A DNA stretch of 64,000 nucleotides from Rhizomucor pusillus (Eukaryota; Mucoromycota; Mucoromycetes; Mucorales; Lichtheimiaceae): contig FWWN02000524.1 of assembly GCA_900175165.2 (NCBI GenBank), positions 120,988-184,987 on the forward strand, read 5' to 3'. Positions 35,255 through 45,361 of this stretch are shown one piece after another (position 1 is the first letter of the stretch; each line of letters opens with the position of its first letter). Under the pieces are notes generated by a model, which made no database searches, was not told where the DNA came from, and saw nothing but the letters and a program-made list of their open reading frames with translations. Position numbers and translations under genes: made by a program.

Positions 35255-37232
35255 AGTATTGTAGAGAGGGTTGTGGTGTGCGATGATATATATATGTACG
35301 AGTATGGCAAGTTTGAGATGTGTTGGTTTAGTTCTTGATCATTGTTGTGTGGGGAAGGAAGAAAGAAGAGCGGAAACTACCGAGCTTTTTTCGGGGAAAC
35401 GGGCGGTTTGGCTTAGAAACTGGAGTTAAACAAAGTAAAGGTGATAATCGCTTTGAACTGGAGCCAAGACTCTTTCTTGTTATTCTGTAAGCCACTTTAG
35501 ATTCAAGAGCAAAGAAAGCGATATCCTTTGTCACGTTTGACGATACTGTGACACTAAAGATCTCAAGAAAGAGACCCAGAGTTCCCTTTCTTTCCATTTG
35601 AGGCATGTCGAGCCATACCGCTTCCAAAAAGGTGGACAAGTGCGGTAGGAGAATGGGGCTTTGTCTTCCGTTGCGATTTCCTTGCCTCTGCTATCTTTCG
35701 GGCTTTTACTCGTGCGACTAGTGCGCAATCTACAAGGATGATAAGATTTTTAAGCATCATGTGCTGTTGAGAAGTAATCGAGATGCATGCGAGGGGTTGG
35801 GGGCCAGGGCGGGATCTGAGGTCCCCGTTCCCTTTCAGTGGTGCCCTGAATTATTAATCGAATCAGAAATCCCTAAAAAGATATATAGACATATAATATT
35901 GGTACTGTCCTTGTGGATGCAATATGTAGCCTCAGTTACTGCATCAAGTAAGGTTGCATTGCTTTTGGAGAATTATACTCCAGACGTCGATCATCTACAC
36001 TTAGCTTGTTATCCTTTGCTCAGCATTCCGAGGGATCTCGACATTGACGCACAGTCATTGTTACATTTTTGGCAACAAGGCAGATATCTGACAAAGGAGA
36101 AATCCGATAGGATCGCCCCAACTTGAGTTCAATCGCTGTGCGGTTCAAGAGGTATTGTAGTTGTTGACAAGATTAATTTACCTGAGTAGCGCTACAGCTC
36201 CGGACTTGCATAGTTCGACGCAGCAGCGTCGGATCTAGTCTAAATATGAACAGTCTGTCTTGGATTCCCAAATTGCAGGCATACTAACGATGTCTTATCG
36301 AATTACAAGCCAGCTAATGTATACACCTTCTTTCCTCGCGAGATAAAAACGAATTCTGTAAAGTTGTCTGGAATGTTCTGTAGCAATCGCGCCAAGCATC
36401 TGTGATGCATCGACTAGCTGCCATACAAGGTTTTTGTTTCTGGCCAAACCCGAGACAGAAGAAAGCCAAGAAAAAGAGTAAGAAGGAAAAGAAAAATAGA
36501 CCACGAACGGACTTTGTATATCTATTTTCCCCTCCTGCAGACGTGAAACTTCATGTAATCAAGAAGAGTGATTTTTCCTCGTGACCTCATTTAGGAATCA
36601 TTATTATGCTTTCCCATTCAAGCTTTCCCGTCTGGTCTTGGAGCCTAACGCAGAGGCAGAAAAGGCGACTTTCGTGATGCCTATCCATCCATTGCTTGTA
36701 TCACCTACGAGGTCCGGAGCAAAAACGATGCATGATACTTCTAAGACAAGACGCGCTTGAAGAATAAGGATGCATCTCTGAACATGTAAAATGTCAAGCG
36801 ATAGAGTGGGAATCATGACTCCTCTGTCGACGATCGAGTGTAGCCCACTACACGCGGGCGCTGTACACGATTTAAATGGAAAGTTGTTGCAAACATAGCA
36901 ACTTGTTCCAGGCGGTGGTCTTGGCAACAACAGAAGAGTGGGATGATTTACAGCCGACGAGCTGAATTTAGGGTTTGCTCTCAGGTCTTGATGAAAAACG
37001 GAAAAAGGAAAACATTTTCTCTCTCAGATCCATCGATACGCTCTTTGTAACACTGCTGTCAATATGCTATGACGGTCCAGAATATTGGCGAGAAAGAACA
37101 AGTAGCAGGAAAAAAGGAATAAAACGATTGATGAATGAATGAATGAATGAATGAAATGAGTGGATGAAAATTTGATGGTCTAGATTTGTTATTGATCAAT
37201 GTGGTACAGGATCGACGACGAGGGGGACGCGA
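35255..37232. other. Intergenic region
   Basis: 1978 bp without a supported gene. A 26-bp (ATGA)n tract lies at 37130-37155. Frames at 35761-36126 (+) and 36604-36930 (-) lack similarity and good starts. Confidence 0.55.
37130..37155. repeat. (ATGA)n microsatellite
   Basis: About six tandem ATGA units just beyond the 3' end of the Cys-rich secreted protein gene. Confidence 0.85.
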
Positions 37233-37829
37233 TTAGAACATTTGGAATCCAAAGATACCAACCAAACCAAGAACGAAGAGGGCGATGGAGGAAGGTGTGG
37301 TGCGGATACCGGACGAAGGCTGGTTGCTGCTCTGACCGTCCTGGCCTGAAGCTGTGGCTGTAGCGGCAGCGGTTTGGCTGCTGGCAGCTCCTCCAGAAGC
37401 GGGAAGAGAAGTCAAGGCGACGGATGCTGATGCGGATCCACCAGAGTAAGTGCCATAGCAGTAGTGGTTGTATCCATCGACGCAAAGGACGGTGTTATCA
37501 TTGCACAAGCAGGAAGCGGTTCCGTTGAACTGGGAGCTGCAAGACTCAGGCACGCTAGGGCATCCAGAGGTCTTGTTGAGAGTCATGGAGCCCCAGCAGT
37601 ACTGGCCGCTGTTGTTCTCGCACACGGTCAGTAAGCTGCTGCAACGGCAATTGACGGGTTCTGCAATGTTTGAGCAAGCGCTGGGAGCAGTGCAGTTTGC
37701 GTTGGGAAGGGTGTCGTAAGGAAGTTTGCTGTCACGTTTGAAGAGCAAGTGGAGCTCTTCTTCGACTGAGGAAGCGTTCGAGAAAACGAGAAGGATCGCA
37801 AAAACGAGTGTGATGGCGAGCCGACGCAT
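37233..37829 (-). CDS. Secreted Cys-rich, GPI-type surface protein
   Basis: Predicted 198-aa intronless protein. An N-terminal signal peptide (MRRLAITLVFAILLVFSNAS) is followed by a domain with about 14 cysteines in paired spacing (CxC, NCRCSSL, SCLCND) and several N-glycosylation sites. A Ser/Ala/Gly/Gln-rich stalk and a C-terminal hydrophobic tail (SSIALFVLGLVGIFGFQMF) indicate GPI anchoring. I do not recognise a named family; it resembles small wall or surface proteins of Mucorales. The first ATG used is 37829; the frame is open further upstream but lacks another good start. Confidence 0.75.
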   Translation of the reverse strand: MRRLAITLVFAILLVFSNASSVEEELHLLFKRDSKLPYDTLPNANCTAPSACSNIAEPVNCRCSSLLTVCENNSGQYCWGSMTLNKTSGCPSVPESCSSQFNGTASCLCNDNTVLCVDGYNHYCYGTYSGGSASASVALTSLPASGGAASSQTAAATATASGQDGQSSNQPSSGIRTTPSSIALFVLGLVGIFGFQMF

Positions 37830-38276
37830 CTGCTGTTTAGTAGTGCAATTTAAAGAAGAAGAAAAAAGAAGTAAAAGAAAGATATGATTGATTTCTACTT
37901 CATTTACGAACAAGCTGCCCTTTCAACTCCGTAATGCAAGCTTAATTAGGCAGGTTCGCTCGTGGGCGGGACTTCTCTCACATTCAGTCCTGGAGCGGTA
38001 ACACAAACGGATCCAAACTTACTGCAGTCCATGTAAGAGCCCGCTCTCCAATTCATACTACCTTCTTTTTTCCCCTCTTTCTCTTTCCGTTTCTTCATGA
38101 CTCATTTGAGGTAAACTGATTGGAAAAGAAAAGCTTGGCAATCGATGTGAAAAATATTGGATTCTAAAATCATGTAAACTCGCCCAGTGATTTCTCATAT
38201 CTTGGTAAACCCTCGATACCCTATTTTTAAAACCACCACCCTGAAAAAGGCTTAACCCTTGAATCAATTATTAGAG
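37830..38276. other. Intergenic, probably including the unfound first exon of the next gene
   Basis: 447 bp upstream of the polytopic membrane protein. An ATG at 38097 (MTHLR then GTAAAC) is a candidate first exon, but its phase does not fit the acceptor near 38274-38276. Confidence 0.4.
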
Positions 38277-40164
38277 CGCGCCGTTCTCGATGTATACATA
38301 TCAGTGTACCTATTATACAGCATTTACAAGAACGACAAATTCAGATGCCTGCGCCCATCCAAAGTATTTGCAGGAGAGCTGCGAAGTATCATTACGTATA
38401 TCATGATTACAATGATGACAACGCAAGCAATATGGGGTACGTTGAGACCAACCGGTACCATCCGCTCCGGCGTCCTATTGTTCCATACAGGCCACTTTAT
38501 TGTTTTGTACTGATGATGGACTGCAACAACAATAACAGACTACTTTGGGGTGTATATAAAATACACTGAAGGTTTCATGGTGCTACCGAATGGACACATC
38601 ATCACCAAGCCGTATGCTTACTGGTCCCCAGAAAACCAAAAGCCTGTTCAGGTATGCGAATGAAAGCCAAGTAGCAAAAAATCACCAATGATTCAGTTGA
38701 GTTAATTACATTGTCGCACAAAAGCCCATGGATTATCTCCAGTGTGTCACCTTTGCGATGCAGACTGGCGTCTTTTGCCTTATGCAATGCTTCTGGAACT
38801 ATCTCTCCAACTCGGTCGCAAAGAAAAGTTTCATGGGCTCGTTAGAGTTCAAGTTTTACATTTTTTGGTAAGAGCGGGAATGGAGGCTACACCCAGCCCC
38901 TGGTTGCCCTGGAATCAGCTCCGCTCACGCAGGTTATTCATCGAAACAATAATAATAATAATATGTAGGGCCCTCGGTTCGGTCGCCATGTTTGTCGTCC
39001 TGCAGTGGCATTTTATAAGCAAGGGCGACGAGCTCATGTCTGAGATTGCGCCCCAGCTAGCTTACGGTTGCGAAGGTAAAGCGTCATGCATGAGATATTT
39101 CAATTTTACGATGCTAATTTTTTCTTCTTCTGTTTTAGTGTTGCTGACAGCAATCTTGGGGATTCGCTCGGACTTTCGGTTCAAGCGTATCATCGCCCAC
39201 TCGCAGCGCATCAAGGACAGCGCCAACAGATCCATTGTCAGCCGGCTCAGCTACTTTAAGCAGATGAATGTCATGCTGACGACCGTCCTTTTCCTTCATG
39301 GCGCGTCGTTTGTCATCCTGTGCGTCGATGGCTTCACAGACAGTATGACTATCAACACGAACAAGTTTGCATGTGACCTACTCATCGCCAACATCAATAT
39401 GTGTGTTGTTTGCCTTTGGTTACTCTTTGTAAGTCGTACGAGAAGGACAGCCGAGACCCCACCCCCTTTTTTAACACATTTGCGATTATCAGATTTCTAT
39501 TTTCCATCCTCGTCGCAACTACGCTGGACCCGCCCAGACATCCCTTGCATCACAGACGGGTCAGGATACCGAATATATTTCGAAGAACGATGTGGAGATG
39601 AGCCAGCGAAACAGCCGACCGATTAGCGAACGCATCGCTAATTTTATGCATCAGGGTGGAGGAGAGAAGCACCAGCAGCAGCCGCAGTACCAATCGCCTG
39701 TTTCTTCACCGCATGGTATTGACGAGCGACCACAAAACAGCGTGTTTATGCGCCCAATGTCGCCTGTGAATGTTGACTATCCACCTTCGTACGTCACCGA
39801 TACCGCGCCGCTAACTACATCGGCGGCAGCGTCACCCGCGGGTGGCCTCGGAAGAAACGTGTCTGTAGAGGACCCTTATAGCAGCCAATCCGTCCTATTT
39901 TCCATGGTCGAACCTAAACACTCTCGGTATCCAACACCGGATAATTCATCCTCCTTCAGCCATCATCATCAGCTTCAGCCATCATCAGCAGCCGGCTATG
40001 ACCAGCAAAGTGAATACGGCGTGGATGTAAGCCAGTATCACGATGATACCTCTTCTGGATACAATGACAGACCGCTTTCGCCTCCATATGCTCAAGCACC
40101 CGCGGGTGCTGGTCGCGATCGCATGGTGACTGACTGGTTGAAACAGTCGCCCGGTCGCAAGTAA
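38277..40164 (+). CDS. Polytopic membrane protein with long cytosolic tail (5' end unresolved)
   Basis: At least 494 aa over exons 38277..38436, 38539..38651, 38725..38867, 38969..39075, 39139..39428, 39493..40164. About six or seven hydrophobic helices are visible (VLDVYISVYLLYSIY, SIITYIMITMMTTQAIW, FAMQTGVFCLMQCFW, FYIFWALGSVAMFVVLQW, VLLTAILGI, MLTTVLFLHGASFVILCV, MCVVCLWLLFISIF). A polar tail of about 200 residues follows, rich in Ser, Pro, Gln and His. The layout is reminiscent of a seven-helix receptor, but no receptor motif was recognised. I believe relatives exist in other Mucoromycota but cannot name a family. The initiating exon was not found: an in-frame stop (38253) lies just upstream of exon 1 as given. 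Confidence 0.7.
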
Positions 40165-40355
40165 TGAACAAATTTTTCCTTAATCCCATCTTTCTTCTTT
40201 CTGTATCTATTCATGTATATCGTGTTTTTTCTTTATATTTTTCGGAGTAGCTTGATGTGCTTGCTCGTTTTTCTTTTTTTAGCTAATTTTTGTATTTGCG
40301 CCACATATACTCGATTATATAAGACTATATACTTTACAGTAATAAAATACATTCC

Positions 40356-41692
40356 TTATTGTTGCAAAGGCTCAAGAACCAGCTCTCCCAGCATATCCCG
40401 CATCTTTTCCAGGTCGGGTTTAAGTATCTCCTCTGCTCGCTCGATATCGTCAGCGGAAACCTACAGTGTTAGACGAGTTAATGTATCGTGTATCAGATGC
40501 AGTGAAGATTACTTCTTACGATAATGTTTGCTGATTTAAATGTGCTCAAATACAATAAATTAATATGTGCTTCGTTGGCCAGCGGGTGCGCGATAGATCG
40601 TACAATGCCGCACCGGTCGATGTTGGTACCTGCCAAGTTGACCTGGATGACGCGAAGAGGCACGGTATCCTGCTCTTGGAACAGTGCTTCTTCTTCGAAT
40701 AAATGAAGGATATGTTGATCAGCAATCAGTGATACACCTTCGCTGGTCGCGGTGTAGGAAAAAAATCTTGTCTGATCCGCTCTGTAAATCACGTGTGCGG
40801 TGATTGTTAGCTCAGAAAAAAAGATTAATTCTTTTTTCTTCTTATCCACCTGTATTCATCAATGAGTTCAGGGTAAGACAGGATTTTTAGAACAGTCATG
40901 GCCCAGCTCGACCGGCAATGTGGATTCAAGCCTGCACATCGTAGCTCATTCGCCAGCACGCTGCTTTCGATACCGTCCTGCGGATCCATGTTCTGGACAG
41001 ACCCGCTGTCCATTGAAGAAGCTAAGGACTCGCTCGACATGTTTGCGTGTTGCACGGCCAGCGTGGTGGTGGGTTCTTGCGATAAGGATTCATTCATATA
41101 CATATCCACTGAGTCTTGATCAAACTCGAATCCGTTCTCTTGCAGCACGTCTATTGCTTGCCGTAACCTGCGTTCCTTGATCTAAACGGCAGAGAGAGTA
41201 AGATTATTACTGATGCATCAATCTTGATGCATGTAAAAAGAACCTTACCAGCACAAAATCAGTTTGATAAGTTGACATGTAAAAGATTGAAAACTTGTGC
41301 CGAGCCAGCGGTTCTGATAGATCGCTGATACGCGTCCCACTGGCATCCTGTCCACCCTCATCGTCGACCTGAAGTACTCGAAGAATATCAGGAGATGTGC
41401 CCATATCACTACAGTTGACCGCCACCAGCGAAGGCAGGAAATCATTGTCAATGATTTCCTTGTTTGCAACAATCGATATCTCGTAGGCATTTTCTGTAAA
41501 AGAGAAAAAATAGTTCGAACTGCAGGTATGTTAGACAGCGCAAAGAAAAGAAAAGGCTGTGTAGTATGTTATGCTTTCATACTCTTTTATATCCTGGAAA
41601 AAGCATGCTTTAACTATGGCGTGGGTTACTTGTGCCAGCTGTGCTCTCGGGAAATGGAGCAATTTCAAACGCGCTGGGAGAATGGTGATCAT
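40356..41692 (-). CDS. CASTOR/GATS-like ACT-domain protein
   Basis: Predicted 359-aa protein with the tandem-ACT layout of animal CASTOR1/2, the arginine sensors that inhibit GATOR2 upstream of TORC1. Exons: 41692..41583, 41519..41249, 41181..40850, 40781..40520, 40460..40356. The first ACT pair begins MITILPARLKLLHF, then NYFFSFTENAYEISIV and SIFYMSTYQTDFVL (114-127). The second pair has RFFSYTATSEGVSLIAD and CGIVRSIAHPL...LLYLSTFKSANII (295-325). Ser114 and Tyr121-Gln122-Asp124 align with human Ser111 and Tyr118-Gln119-Asp121. Human Glu277 and Asp304, of the arginine pocket, align with Arg294 and Ala322. Human numbering is from memory. The linker (about 140-210) is Ser-rich and longer than in CASTOR1 (329 aa). 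Ligand and partner are unknown. Confidence 0.82.
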
Positions 41693-42885
41693 GGCGCGGC
41701 ATGCAAGATCGTGAGGTTGCTGAAGGAAAAGTAAAAGAAAAAAAAGAGAGCAAGAGTGAGGAGCTCGGGAACGGGTCGTCGTCGTTCTTCTGTCAACCAC
41801 TTTTCCAGGTTCAAGCAGAGAGACTGAGTTTTGATTCTGTGCTTTTGCGTTGGTTGAAAAGGCAAAGATAAGATTAAACGAGGTCTTTCTCCCCGCGCGC
41901 CGATAAGATACTACTAGGCTTTAGATTTTGATATCTCGTTGCCACTGTTACTGCTGTTGATCGTGCTCGTTATTGATATAGCCAATGTTATTGCAACTTA
42001 CTCATCGTACCAGCCACCCTTTCCCCTGCCAAATACTTCTAGGCTTTTTTCCTGCCTTTTTGTTTCCAGCGCCCTGTGCAACAATCAATTTCAGAATTTG
42101 CGGCGTGTGTTTTCTGTGTTCTTGGATCAACCGCCTGGTTTTGCGGCTGAGTTGCCTTATTCTTACTTTGCTAGGAACCTGTAATAAATAAAGTGAATAA
42201 TAAGGAGATGAAGGCTCTTGTAATGTGTTAAACATTGGTACAGAAACAAACTAGGAGGGGCTGTGCGAACCTTCAGTAAAAATATCCCCATTGGGAGAAG
42301 CAAACATTGCTGTGCAACCGTATCAGGACATGCGTGTTAGGTGCAATGCACTTTTCCGTATACGTTCCTAACTTGATCTCCATGCGGACCCGTACACAAG
42401 TCAAAGTAAAGAGAGTTTCCAGGGTTTCTGCTTTTTTTCCCTTATATTACACATCAGATCCTCACATGTGGCACCACTTGCATTTCCATTATTGTAAATT
42501 CCATTTGTTATTGCATCTCCACGTCGAAGTGTCGATCAACAACCTTGTTCACGCGGCTTGGTGTCTCAATCAACATTAAATTATTCCTTGAAAACACACA
42601 CGATTTAAGGAACTCCCACTTTTTTCATTTATCTATTTTATGGTCTATCGGAAAAGCTCGAGAAATGGCAATAAATAACCTTAGATAGAATATTTTTGAC
42701 TACATAGCGTTGACCACACTTGTCCAAACGCCGAAAGAGCAAATCTGCTACTCGGCAAGAACGAATCAAGAATAAAATTGTACCGATTGTAGGAATACTA
42801 TCATACATATCCAACGTGCCAGGCTTTCCATACATACTTTGTCTCTCTTCAATCCATCATTCTTCATTCTGCTGACAGGCTTACG
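41693..42885. other. Divergent upstream region, CASTOR-like / first multicopper oxidase
   Basis: 1193 bp. A hydrophobic 81-codon frame at 41939-42184 has no ATG start and no similarity. No gene supported. Confidence 0.55.
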
Positions 42886-44844
42886 ATGATTGTATTCAAA
42901 TCAACCGCCTTCTTCGCAACTTTGTGGTTACTACTGCAGTTGCAGAATCAAGGAGTAGCAACAACAGCCGTGACACGCAGGTTCGAGCTCAACATTACCA
43001 AGGCAATGGTCAATCCAGACTGCTACAACCAATCGTACTCGTATCCTGTCGTCAACGGGCAGTTTCCAGGTCCAACTATCCGCGTCATCCAAGGCGATTA
43101 CGTCGAAGTTCTTGTGAGGAACCAAATGGTCGATGCATCAACCTCCATACACTTCCACGGCATCAGACAGTACGGCACAGTAGAATCAGACGGTGTCCCT
43201 TACTTGACACAGGCGCCCATTGCTCCTGGCGAGACCTTTCTCCACAGATTCCAAGTCATTAACCAGTCAGGCACATACTTTTATCACGCTCATATTGGTA
43301 TGCAAGATGATTCGGTGCATGGAGCATTCATTGTGCACGAGGACGAGAGATCGATACCATGTGTGCAGCAGAAGGCACATCAAAGAGATAATGTAAATCT
43401 AAGCAGACGACCTCCTTACTCTGAGCAGCAGCAGCAATTAGCATTGCAGGATGGACCTTATATCTACCACGATGAGCGGACAGTGCAGCTTAGTGAATGG
43501 TGGCATACACCCCTGAAGGAGCGAGAAGAGTACTTTATGGGACCCTCCTATGTCTTTGACCCTGGATCTGCAAGCATCCTTATGAATGGGCGCACCGTCT
43601 TTGCTAGCAGCAATACCACTGCAGGCATCATTCCACAAAACAACGATACCAAATGTCCCGGGTTTACGACGTTGCAAGTGGAAAGGAACAAGACTTATCG
43701 GTTCAGAATCATTGGTGCTAATACTTTCCGCACCCTTGGTTTCAGCATTGCGAACCATATCCTGACTATCATAGAAGTGGATGGCGAGCTGGTCAAGCCC
43801 GTACAAACTGATCTTCTTGAAGTTGCTGCAGGCCAACGATTCTCCGTCCTAGTAACCACCTCGGGGAAAACCTCCAGCTATGTCATGGCAACCTCGTATC
43901 GGTTCAGAAATCGTGCTTCAGGATACACCGAGAATGGATATAGCTACTTGAAATATGTGGATGATAACGATCAGAACCAGTGTACTGGAGCTCCTCAACG
44001 TCAGACTTACACACGTGACCTCGTCCGAAAGGATCTATTGACACCCATCCCTGCCGATTCGGAAAAGACTGATTGGATATGGCCTCAACTGTCATCTCTA
44101 AAACCCCACGACAAATATGTCTTGAATGCACCTGCAGACAGGACAATCAAGTTACGAATTCAAACGCTCAAGAATGCCGATAACACGACGCGATACTACG
44201 TTAACGGGCGTCCACCTGTTAATTGGGAATCTCAGGGCGTCGTTTTGCACGATGTCTTGCAGCAGCAGCAATATCATCACCATGATTTCCATTCATATGT
44301 AATCTCTTCAAGGAGAGACTATCAGCAATTGACTGAGGGAGCAGATCATGCTGCTAGCTACAATGAGAAGCATCAGACATACCCTATAAAATATGGAGAA
44401 ATTGTTGATCTTGTATTTCAAAATACATTACGTACTCCTACAGAATGCTTAACACATCCATGGCATACGCATGGACACTCACATTACTTGCTTGCAACGG
44501 GTCCAGGCGAGTATGTCCACGAGAAACACGGAAATATACGCAACATGCCCCAGCCAGTCTACAAGGACGTTTCAATGGCGTATCCAGCCATTCCTCAGGA
44601 TCCCTCGCTCGGAGGAGAAGATGGTCTAGGTTGCGGGTGGGCTAAAGTACGGATATTGGCTGTAAGTAGCAGTAGTAACAGAATTTAGGGACTGATGTAC
44701 ATGTATTGACCAACTTGTTCTCAGGATAACCCTGGTGTTTGGGCTGTACATTGCCATATAACAGCACACATGATGATGGGGAAGATAATCGCTCTAGAAG
44801 AAGCCCCGGAACTTATACGGAGTCATCGTCTCCGTAGCAAGTAA
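42886..44844 (+). CDS. Multicopper oxidase, laccase/ferroxidase-like, copy 1
   Basis: Predicted 631-aa secreted multicopper oxidase. Exons 42886..44661 and 44725..44844. A signal peptide (about 1-25) is followed by cupredoxin domain 1 with IHFHG (88-92, L1) and YFYHAHIGMQ (131-140, L2); domain 3 ends with HPWHTHGHSH (524-533, L3) and VHCHITAHMMMGK (600-612, L4). All ten type-1/2/3 copper-ligand His/Cys appear present. Ten residues after the L4 Cys, where laccases carry Leu, Phe or Met as the axial residue, there is Lys612. The single intron splits L4 from the rest. Substrate (phenols, iron, ascorbate) cannot be assigned. About 65-70% identity in the N-terminal 150 residues links it to the next gene, so the pair is a tandem duplication. 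Confidence 0.92.
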
Positions 44845-45361
44845 CAGTAGTATTGCTATGTATATCATATAAAGTTTGCACGTTCCCTCTCTCTGTGCTG
44901 AGCATTATGTACATATTCAAAGGGGTTTCAGCATTGCTTCGAGAAAACCTTGCTCCTGCATTCAAAAAGGAACAGACGTTCACTCTCCACTATGCTGTGG
45001 GGGACACAAGTATGTATCTAGTTTCTCCAACACAAAATCAACAAGCCAGCGTTGATAACTTGAGTTTTTAATCAATATCGAGCTACCAAGAAAACCGAAA
45101 CTTGTCTGGAAATTGCCTAAAAATACGCGCAAAGCACTGTTCAGTTTTGTTGGTGCACATTCCTGGTTAAAAGCTGGCACTTTTCCGGTTTACACGCAGC
45201 CAAATGTTGTCATGCATATTTTATGAGTAGCACGCAGTCAAGGGCCTTGGTACAGGACGTTTAACAGAAATAAAAAGGCTACACCCTCTACCGGATCATT
45301 TCACAACCCCTCCTCACTCTATCTCCAGTTACAGCATATCCCTGTACACTCCTGCTGCCTA
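44845..45361. other. Intergenic: spacer of the tandem oxidases
   Basis: 517 bp with an ATAAAAA element about 90 bp before the second ATG. Nothing else supported. Confidence 0.5.
45270..45276 (+). promoter_or_regulatory. TATA-like element of multicopper oxidase copy 2
   Basis: ATAAAAA 86 bp before the last base preceding the ATG at 45362, followed by a pyrimidine-rich leader. Confidence 0.35.

Noticed and set aside
36604..36930. 109-codon minus-strand frame with cysteines
   Set aside because: No ATG at its beginning and no similarity; likely chance.
38097..38110. ATG ACT CAT TTG AG followed by GTAAAC as first exon of the polytopic membrane protein
   Set aside because: The phase (two bases over) does not join to the only acceptors (38274 or 38276) that keep the next exon open.
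41939..42184. Hydrophobic plus-strand frame
   Set aside because: Starts at a non-ATG codon, has no similarity and lies in an intergenic promoter region.
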